Assembly: GCF_031082405.1 (NCBI RefSeq)
Contig: NZ_JAVHJU010000036.1
Location: forward strand, 249,781 to 313,780
Direction: 5' to 3'
Origin: Amycolatopsis sp. A133
GTDB lineage: Bacteria; Actinomycetota; Actinomycetes; Mycobacteriales; Pseudonocardiaceae
DNA: 64,000 bases
Position 1 is the stretch's first letter. The number at the start of each line of letters is the position of its first letter. The position numbers and the translations under genes were made by a program. The notes under the pieces are model-generated. The model was not told where the DNA came from and made no database searches. It was given only the letters and a program-made list of their open reading frames with translations. Shown here piece by piece: positions 58,213 to 64,000 of the stretch.

Positions 58213-59030
58213 GGTTCGGGTACGGCACCAACGGCTTCGCCAACCACCGCCTCGGCGACGCGCTGCGCGTCCTGGCCGACCTGGGCTACGACGGCGTCGC
58301 GTTGACCCTCGACCACCAGCACCTCGACCCGTTCGGACCGGACCTCGCGAGCCGCGTCGCGTCGCTGGCCGCCGAGCTGGACCGGCTCGGGCTGGCCGTC
58401 GTGATCGAGACCGGCGCGCGGTTCCTGCTGGACCCGTGGCGCAAGCACTCGCCAACGTTCCTCGACCCCGGCCGCGCGCGCCGCGTCGAGTTCCTGACGC
58501 GGGCCGTCGAGATCGCCGCGGACCTGGGCGCGGAGGCCGTGTCGTTCTGGAGCGGGAACAAGCCCGCCGATCTGCCCGCCGAACAGGCCTGGGCGCACCT
58601 GGTCGACGGGTGCGCCGAGGTGCTCAAGGCGGCCGACGAGCACAACGTCAAGCTGGGCTTCGAACCGGAGCCGGGCATGCTCGTCGAGGACCTGGACGGG
58701 TACTTCGAGCTTGCGCGCCGGCTCGGTGATCCGGAGCGGTTCGGGCTGACGCTGGACATCGGGCACTGCCGGTGCAACGAGTCCGCGTCCGTGCCCGCCT
58801 GCGTCCGCCGCGCCCTGCCGCGGCTGGTCAACGTCCAGATCGACGACATGCGCCGCGGCACGCACGAGCACTTGGAGTTCGGGAAGGGCGAGATCGACTT
58901 CCCGCCGGTGCTGGAAGCGCTGTCGCCGTACCCCGGGCTGGTGGCCGTGGAACTGCCGCGCGACAGCCACGCCGCCCCGCGGATCGCCCGGGAATCGCTC
59001 GAATTCCTGCGGAAGGCGGTGACGGCGTGA
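58209..59030 (+). CDS. TIM-barrel sugar phosphate isomerase/epimerase-like protein
   Basis: 273 residues, AP endonuclease-2/xylose-isomerase-like TIM barrel. Candidate metal ligands: GFEPEPGML (Glu), LTLDIGHCRC (Asp/His), VQIDDMRRGTHEH (Asp/His) and VAVELPRDSH (Glu). These match the divalent-metal site of IolE/IolI-type isomerases. It is coupled by ATGA to the UbiA gene and by GTGA to eboA. One of three TIM-barrel proteins in the operon; substrate unknown, probably a cyclitol or keto-sugar. Confidence 0.88.
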   Translation: MRFGYGTNGFANHRLGDALRVLADLGYDGVALTLDHQHLDPFGPDLASRVASLAAELDRLGLAVVIETGARFLLDPWRKHSPTFLDPGRARRVEFLTRAVEIAADLGAEAVSFWSGNKPADLPAEQAWAHLVDGCAEVLKAADEHNVKLGFEPEPGMLVEDLDGYFELARRLGDPERFGLTLDIGHCRCNESASVPACVRRALPRLVNVQIDDMRRGTHEHLEFGKGEIDFPPVLEALSPYPGLVAVELPRDSHAAPRIARESLEFLRKAVTA

Positions 59031-59572
59031 ACGCCTGGCTCGACGAAGCCCTGAAGAAGGTCGCGACCGACTCGACGGCGCTGCGCACGGTGTTCCCGGG
59101 AGTCGGCCGCCGGGTCGGCCGGGGTCCGGCGGACACCCCGGGGTGGACGGTCGACGACGTGGCCCGCGTGGAGCTGCTCAAGGCGGCTCCAGGGGCCGCC
59201 GCGGAGATGCCGGACCTCTACCGCTACGGCGACGCCGCCGAGAAGCGGGCCGTCCTGCGTGGACTGTCCGTTGTGGACACCGGCGATGCCGGGCTGGACC
59301 TGGTCGCGGACGCCCTCCGCACCAACGACACGCGGCTCGTGACCGCCGCGATGGGGGAGTACGCCGCCGAGCACCTCGACGACGCCGCGTACCGCCACGG
59401 CGTCCTCAAGTGCGTCTTCATGGGCATCCCCCTCGCCGAAGTCGCCGGCCTGGACCGCCGGACCGACGACGAACTGCTGCGCATGATGCGGTCCTTCGCG
59501 GCCGAGCGCACCGCCGCGGGCCGCGACGTCCCCGCCGACCTCCGCCCGCTGCTGAACGAACAGGACGCCTGA
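59027..59572 (+). CDS. eboA: EboA-domain protein
   Basis: 181 residues, soluble and helical. It matches the EboA family by gene context and by segments such as DEALKKVATDSTALRTVFPG, WTVDDVARVELL and YRHGVLKCVFMGIPLAEVAGL. EboA has no known biochemical activity; it is a marker of ebo clusters, which move biosynthetic precursors across the cytoplasmic membrane in cyanobacteria. GTG 59027 overlaps the previous stop. The stop shares a base with the next ATG (TGATG). Confidence 0.85.
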   Translation: MNAWLDEALKKVATDSTALRTVFPGVGRRVGRGPADTPGWTVDDVARVELLKAAPGAAAEMPDLYRYGDAAEKRAVLRGLSVVDTGDAGLDLVADALRTNDTRLVTAAMGEYAAEHLDDAAYRHGVLKCVFMGIPLAEVAGLDRRTDDELLRMMRSFAAERTAAGRDVPADLRPLLNEQDA

Positions 59573-60423
59573 TGCGCATCTTCGACCCGCACATCCACAT
59601 GAGCTCCCGGACCACCGACGACTACGCGGCCATGCACGCCGCCGGCGTCCGCGCGCTCGTCGAACCGGCGTTCTGGCTGGGCCAGCCCCGCACGAACGTC
59701 GGCAGCTTCACCGACTACTTCGACGCGCTCGTCGGCTGGGAGCCGTTCCGCGCGAGCCAGTACGGCATCGCCCACCACTGCACGATCGCGCTCAACCCCA
59801 AGGAGGCCAACGACCCGCGCTGCACGCCGGTGCTCGACCTGCTGCCGCGCTACCTGGAGAAGGACGGCGTCGTCGCGGTCGGCGAGATCGGCTACGACTC
59901 GATGACCGCCGAGGAGGACAAGGCGTTCGCGGCGCAGCTGGCGCTGGCGATCGACCACGACCTCCCGGCGATGGTGCACACCCCGCACCGCGACAAGGCC
60001 GCCGGCACCCAACGCAGCATCGCCGTCGTCCGCGAGTCCGGCATCGCGCCGGGGCGCGTGGTGCTCGACCACCTCAACGAGATGACCGTCGCGATGGCCA
60101 AGGACGCCGGCTGCTGGCTGGGGTTCTCGATCTACCCGGACACGAAGATGGACGAGGACCGCATGGTCGCCATCCTCCGGGAGTACGGCACCGAGCGCGT
60201 GCTGGTGAACTCGGCCGCGGACTGGGGCAAGAGCGACCCGCTCAAGACCCGGAAGACCGGGGACGCGATGCTGGCCGCCGGGTTCACCGAGGACGACGTC
60301 GACCAGGTGCTGTGGCGCAACCCGGTGGCCTTCTACGGCCAGAGCGGGCGGCTCTCGCTCGACGAGACGGCCCCGGCCGCCGAGTTCGCGGGCAACTCCA
60401 TCCTGCGGGGGGCACGCAAGTGA
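59572..60423 (+). CDS. eboB: TatD-family metal-dependent hydrolase (EboB)
   Basis: 283 residues, amidohydrolase-like TIM barrel. Metal ligands: DPHIHMS at the N-terminus, VGEIGYDS (Glu), MVHTPHRD (His), VLDHLNE (His) and NSAADWG (Asp). This is the TatD arrangement, more divergent than DNase-type TatD. In ebo clusters EboB is this family. ATG 59572 overlaps the eboA stop by one base; the stop overlaps the GTG of eboE. Confidence 0.88.
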   Translation: MRIFDPHIHMSSRTTDDYAAMHAAGVRALVEPAFWLGQPRTNVGSFTDYFDALVGWEPFRASQYGIAHHCTIALNPKEANDPRCTPVLDLLPRYLEKDGVVAVGEIGYDSMTAEEDKAFAAQLALAIDHDLPAMVHTPHRDKAAGTQRSIAVVRESGIAPGRVVLDHLNEMTVAMAKDAGCWLGFSIYPDTKMDEDRMVAILREYGTERVLVNSAADWGKSDPLKTRKTGDAMLAAGFTEDDVDQVLWRNPVAFYGQSGRLSLDETAPAAEFAGNSILRGARK

Positions 60424-61547
60424 GGTTCCGGCACCGCGACGGCACGCTCGTCCACCTCGCCTACTGCACCAACGTGCACCAGGCCGAGGACCTCGACGGC
60501 GTGCTCGCCCAGCTGGCCCGCTTCGGCGAGCCGGTCCGGGACCGCCTGGGCGTGGACCGGCTGGGAATGGGCCTGTGGCTGGCCCGGCCGGTGGCTTCCG
60601 AGCTGACCGCCGACCCGGGGGCCGTCGGCAAGCTGCGCGCCGAGCTGGCCGCGCGCGGCCTCGAAGTCGTCACGCTCAACGGGTTCCCGTACCAGGGGTT
60701 CCACGACCCGGTCGTCAAGCACAAGGTGTACCGGCCGGACTGGTCGACGCCGGAGCGGACCGCCTACACCCTCGACCTGGCCCGGCTGCTCGCCGAGCTG
60801 CTGCCGGCCGACGCCGTGCGCGGCAGCGTGTCGACGTTGCCGCTCGGCTGGCGCACCGAATGGCGGGACGACCGAGGGCAGCTCGGCCTGCTCGCCGAGG
60901 GGCTGGCGAAGCAGGACCGTCCGGTGCGGGTGGCGTTCGAACCCGAACCCGGGTGCGTCATCGAGACCACCGCGCAGGCGGCGGCCCTGCTGTCCGATGT
61001 GGATACCGAATGGCTCGGCGTCTGCCTCGACACCTGCCACCTCGCGGTCGGGTTCGAGGACCCGGCGGCCGCACTCGGCCGGCTCGAGGCAGCCGGGCTC
61101 GACGTCGTCAAGCTGCAGGCGTCCGCGGCTTTGGAAGCGGCCGCGCCGAACGACCCGGCGACGCGGAAGGCGCTCGAGTCCTTTGTGGAACCGCGGTTCC
61201 TGCACCAGAGCAACGAAGGCGAGCCTCCGGGCGCCGACGACCTCGACGAGGCGCTGGCCGGCGGGCTGCCGGGCGAGGCGCCGTGGCGCGTGCACTTCCA
61301 CGTGCCGCTGCACGCCGATCCCGCGCCACCGCTGACGTCGACCCGGCCGGTGCTGGCCGGCACCCTCGCCGAGCTGTTCGGCGGCGCCGCCGCGCGCACC
61401 GACCACGTCGAGGTCGAGACCTACACCTGGCAGGTGCTCCCGGACGCACCCGCCGACGACGCCGGGCTGGTCGCGGGCATCGCGGCCGAGCTGGACTGGA
61501 CCCGGCGAGAACTGATCGCCTTAGGCTTGGAAGAGGTTTCCGCATGA
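60420..61547 (+). CDS. eboE: EboE-type TIM-barrel metabolite traffic protein
   Basis: 375 residues. An N-terminal HLAYCTNVHQAEDLDGVL block and the barrel segments VVTLNGFPYQGFHD, VAFEPEPGCVIET, LGVCLDTCHLAVGFED and VKLQAS are characteristic of EboE. The Glu, Asp/His and His residues of a xylose-isomerase-like metal site are retained. It is coupled at both ends by 4-nt overlaps. Its exact reaction is unknown; EboE is required in the cyanobacterial ebo cluster for scytonemin precursor handling. Confidence 0.9.
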   Translation: MRFRHRDGTLVHLAYCTNVHQAEDLDGVLAQLARFGEPVRDRLGVDRLGMGLWLARPVASELTADPGAVGKLRAELAARGLEVVTLNGFPYQGFHDPVVKHKVYRPDWSTPERTAYTLDLARLLAELLPADAVRGSVSTLPLGWRTEWRDDRGQLGLLAEGLAKQDRPVRVAFEPEPGCVIETTAQAAALLSDVDTEWLGVCLDTCHLAVGFEDPAAALGRLEAAGLDVVKLQASAALEAAAPNDPATRKALESFVEPRFLHQSNEGEPPGADDLDEALAGGLPGEAPWRVHFHVPLHADPAPPLTSTRPVLAGTLAELFGGAAARTDHVEVETYTWQVLPDAPADDAGLVAGIAAELDWTRRELIALGLEEVSA

Positions 61548-62914
61548 GTTTGCTGGTTCTCGACGTCGTGGGGCTGACCCCGCGGCTGCTCCCGCACATG
61601 CCGAACCTGCGCAAGATGGCCGAACCCGGCTTCACCGCGCAGCTCGACACCGTGTTCCCCGCGGTCACGTGCTCGGTGCAGTCGACGTTCCTCACCGGCC
61701 TGCAGCCGGCCGAGCACGGCATCGTCGGCAACGGCTGGTACTTCCGCGACCTCGGCGAGATCTTCCTGTGGCGCCAGCACAACAAGCTCGTGCAGGGCGA
61801 CAAGTTCTGGGACGCGGCCCGCCGCGTGCAGGCCGGGCACAAGGTCGCCAACGTCTGCTGGTGGTACGCGATGGGCATGGACGTCGACCTGACGGTGACC
61901 CCGCGGCCGATCTACCACGCCGACGGCAAGAAGTCCCCGGACGCCTACACCCACCCGCCGCAGCTGCACGACCGCCTGGTCGGCGCCCTGGGTGAGTTCC
62001 CGCTGTTCACCTACTGGGGTCCGACGGCCGCGATCACGTCGTCGAAGTGGATCATCGCCGCCGCGCAGAAGATCATGGCGGAGGACAAGCCGGACACCAC
62101 GCTCGTTTACCTCCCGCACCTCGACTACGACCTGCAGCGCTTCGGGCCGGACGCACCCCAGGCCGCGGCCGCTGCCCGGGAGATCGACACGGCGCTGAAG
62201 CCGTTGCTCGATCAAGCGGCCGCGGGCGGGCACACGGTCGTCGCGCTCTCGGAGTACGGCATCACGAACGCGAGCCGGCCGGTCGGCATCAACCGGGCGC
62301 TGCGCCGCGAAGGCCTGCTCAACGTGTACGTCCAGGCGGGCATGGAGTACCTCGACCCGTGGACGTCCCGGGCGTTCGCGGTGGCCGACCACCAGGTCGC
62401 GCACGTTTACGTCGCCGACCCGGCCGACATCCCGCGCGTCCGGGACATCGTCGCCGGACTGCCCGGAGTGGACGTCGTGCTCGATCGCGAGGGACAGGCG
62501 GGCATCGGGATCAACCACGAACGCGCCGGTGAGCTGGTCGCGATCGCCGAGCCGGACGCCTGGTTCACGTACTACTACTGGCTGAGCGACGACCGCGCGC
62601 CGGACTTCGCGAAGACCGTCGAAATCCACCGCAAGCCCGGCTACGACCCGGCCGAGCTGTTCTTCGACCCGAACGACCCGGCGGTGAAGCTGAAGGCGGC
62701 GTCGGCGCTGGCGCGCAAGAAGCTCGGCCTGCGGTACTCCATGCAGGTCGTCCCGCTCGACCCGGCGCCGGTCCGCGGGAGTCACGGGCGGCTGCCCGAC
62801 GCGCCCGAGGACGGGCCGGTGCTGCTGTGCTCCGACCCGGCACTGGCTCGGGAGAAGATCCACGCCACGGAGGTCAAGGAGCTGCTGCTCGCGGCGGCTG
62901 TCCGTACCGAGTAA
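61544..62914 (+). CDS. Nucleotide pyrophosphatase/phosphodiesterase-family protein (ebo-associated)
   Basis: 456 residues, alkaline-phosphatase superfamily. The nucleophile Thr is in FPAVTCSVQSTFLTG. Metal ligands are LPHLDYDLQRFG (Asp/His), ALSEYGI in place of the usual SDHGM, and GIGINHERAGEL. The changed SEYGI suggests altered metal use. No signal peptide is seen, so the protein appears cytoplasmic. ATG 61544 overlaps the eboE stop. A phosphodiesterase of this family is a recurrent ebo-cluster member and could cleave a phospho-linked carrier from the transported metabolite. Confidence 0.88.
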   Translation: MSLLVLDVVGLTPRLLPHMPNLRKMAEPGFTAQLDTVFPAVTCSVQSTFLTGLQPAEHGIVGNGWYFRDLGEIFLWRQHNKLVQGDKFWDAARRVQAGHKVANVCWWYAMGMDVDLTVTPRPIYHADGKKSPDAYTHPPQLHDRLVGALGEFPLFTYWGPTAAITSSKWIIAAAQKIMAEDKPDTTLVYLPHLDYDLQRFGPDAPQAAAAAREIDTALKPLLDQAAAGGHTVVALSEYGITNASRPVGINRALRREGLLNVYVQAGMEYLDPWTSRAFAVADHQVAHVYVADPADIPRVRDIVAGLPGVDVVLDREGQAGIGINHERAGELVAIAEPDAWFTYYYWLSDDRAPDFAKTVEIHRKPGYDPAELFFDPNDPAVKLKAASALARKKLGLRYSMQVVPLDPAPVRGSHGRLPDAPEDGPVLLCSDPALAREKIHATEVKELLLAAAVRTE

Positions 62915-62937
62915 CCGCACTTGGAGGAGGTCAGGAC

Positions 62938-63942
62938 ATGGCACGACCGTTGACCCTGTTCACCGGGCAGTGGGCCGATCTGCCGTTCGAGGAGGTGTGC
63001 GAGCTGGCGAGCGGCTGGGGCTACGAAGGCCTCGAGATCGCTTGCTGGGGCGACCACTTCGAAGTCGACCGGGCGCTGGCCGACGACGGCTACGTCCCGG
63101 CGAAACTGGAGACGCTGGCCAAGTACGACCTCAAGGTGTGGACCATCTCGAACCACCTGGTGGGCCAGGCCGTCTGCGACCACCCGATCGACGAGCGGCA
63201 CGAAGCCATCCTGCCCGCGCGGATCTGGGGTGACGGCGAGGCCGAAGGCGTCCGGCAGCGGGCGGCGGAGGAGATGAAGGCCACCGCCCGCGCCGCGGCG
63301 AAGCTCGGGGTGTCCACTGTGGTCGGTTTCACCGGCTCGTCGATCTGGCACACGGTCGCGATGTTCCCGCCGGTGCCGCCGTCGATGATCGAGCGCGGGT
63401 ACGCCGACTTCGCCGACCGCTGGAACCCGATCCTCGACGTCTTCGACGAGGCCGGCGTCCGCTTCGCCCACGAGGTGCACCCGAGCGAAATCGCCTACGA
63501 CTACTGGAGCACCGTCCGGACGCTGGAGGCGATCGGCCACCGCGAGGCGTTCGGGCTCAACTTCGACCCGTCGCACTTCGTCTGGCAGGACCTCGACCCC
63601 GTCGGGTTCCTGTGGGACTTCAAGGACCGGATCTACCACGTCGACTGCAAGGAGGCCCGCAAGCAGCTGAACGGCCGCAACGGCAGGCTGGGTTCGCACC
63701 TGCCGTGGGCCGATCCCCGCCGCGGCTGGGACTTCGTCTCCACCGGCCACGGCGACGTCCCCTGGGAGGACGTCTTCCGCATGCTCAACGCCATCGGTTA
63801 CGACGGCCCGATCTCCATCGAGTGGGAGGACGCCGGCATGGACCGGCTCACCGGCGCACCCGAAGCGCTGGAGTTCGTCCGCAAGCTCAACTTCTCCCCA
63901 CCCACCGCGGCGTTCGACGCCGCGTTCTCCTCCAAACCGTAA
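62938..63942 (+). CDS. TIM-barrel sugar phosphate isomerase/epimerase
   Basis: 334 residues, xylose-isomerase-like TIM barrel. Metal ligands fit the family: FAHEVHPSEIAYD (Glu), GLNFDPSHFVWQD (Asp/His), YHVDCKEAR (His/Asp) and SIEWEDAGM (Glu). It is longer than IolE/IolI, as are inosose isomerase/dehydratase-like proteins, which would suit an inositol-linked pathway. ATG 62938 has GGAGGAGG 7 nt upstream; the 23-nt gap is the only non-overlapping junction in the operon after the cyclase. The operon ends at a palindrome 14 nt past the stop. Confidence 0.9.
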   Translation: MARPLTLFTGQWADLPFEEVCELASGWGYEGLEIACWGDHFEVDRALADDGYVPAKLETLAKYDLKVWTISNHLVGQAVCDHPIDERHEAILPARIWGDGEAEGVRQRAAEEMKATARAAAKLGVSTVVGFTGSSIWHTVAMFPPVPPSMIERGYADFADRWNPILDVFDEAGVRFAHEVHPSEIAYDYWSTVRTLEAIGHREAFGLNFDPSHFVWQDLDPVGFLWDFKDRIYHVDCKEARKQLNGRNGRLGSHLPWADPRRGWDFVSTGHGDVPWEDVFRMLNAIGYDGPISIEWEDAGMDRLTGAPEALEFVRKLNFSPPTAAFDAAFSSKP

Positions 63943-63956
63943 GTCTGCCGCGGCTT

Positions 63957-64000
63957 GTCGTGAGTGGTAAGGCGGGTTAGAACCCGCCTTACCACTCACG
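63957..64000. repeat. 46-nt dispersed palindrome, copy 2 (cut by window end)
   Basis: Left arm 63957-63978 (core GAGTGGTAAGGCGGGTT), centre AG, right arm running to the last base of the window. Compared with copy 1, TTAG/CTAA is replaced by TAAG/CTTA, so pairing is preserved. It probably terminates the Ebo-like operon. Confidence 0.88.

Overview
The window is very GC-rich DNA from an actinomycete. A modular type I polyketide synthase, leaderless-looking promoters, frequent GTG/TTG starts, partner-switching (anti-sigma) genes, and a Zur-type zinc locus fit a Pseudonocardiales bacterium. Amycolatopsis is my best guess, from general gene style and from dispersed perfect palindromes that I associate with that genus by recollection only.

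Layout. 1-22990: the 3' end of a polyketide gene cluster, with two consecutive giant PKS genes on the + strand. The first enters the window in mid-KS. The five visible modules are malonyl/DH-ER-KR, malonyl/KR, malonyl/KR, methylmalonyl/DH-KR and malonyl/no reduction, followed by a thioesterase-like tail that lacks both the Ser nucleophile and the His region. Matching docking segments link the two proteins. 23101-27728: a secreted GH27 alpha-galactosidase, an HxlR regulator facing an NmrA-like / haloalkane dehalogenase-like pair, and a family-5 uracil-DNA glycosylase. 27945-30248: a partner-switching group (STAS, MEDS-HATPase, HATPase) and a small unknown protein. 30363-31451: a purine-rich leader about 670 nt long that ends in a strong hairpin just before a MerR-type gene. 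31764-36746: an Azt-type zinc ABC locus with two AztD-like lipoproteins and a Zur-like box between the divergent aztB and aztA. 36798-39261: a tandem Lrp/AsnC regulator facing a glyoxalase-like and a DoxX-like gene. 39262-40182: a decayed region with regulator and DUF4232 remnants, followed by tRNA-Pro and tRNA-Gly.

40406-46766: a cytoplasmic hybrid histidine kinase with about nine HAMP-type repeats, divergent from a SpoIIE-type phosphatase. Next come a PfpI/DJ-1 gene with a stress-sigma-like promoter and a group of small genes. 47697-54532: a strong bidirectional terminator, a membrane protein, an excisionase-like HTH gene coupled to an alpha/beta hydrolase, a secreted BNR-type protein, a DUF574 methyltransferase, an aldo/keto reductase, an MFS exporter and its divergent MarR gene. 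54776-63942: a ROK regulator and an eight-gene Ebo-like 'metabolite traffic' operon. In it an inositol-3-phosphate synthase-like gene sits at the head, where other ebo clusters carry a dehydroquinate-synthase-like cyclase.

The most notable items are the Ebo-like operon with a different cyclase, the broken terminal thioesterase, palindromic DNA inserted in frame inside a PKS dehydratase, the covarying 46-nt palindrome family, and the long structured leader upstream of the MerR gene.
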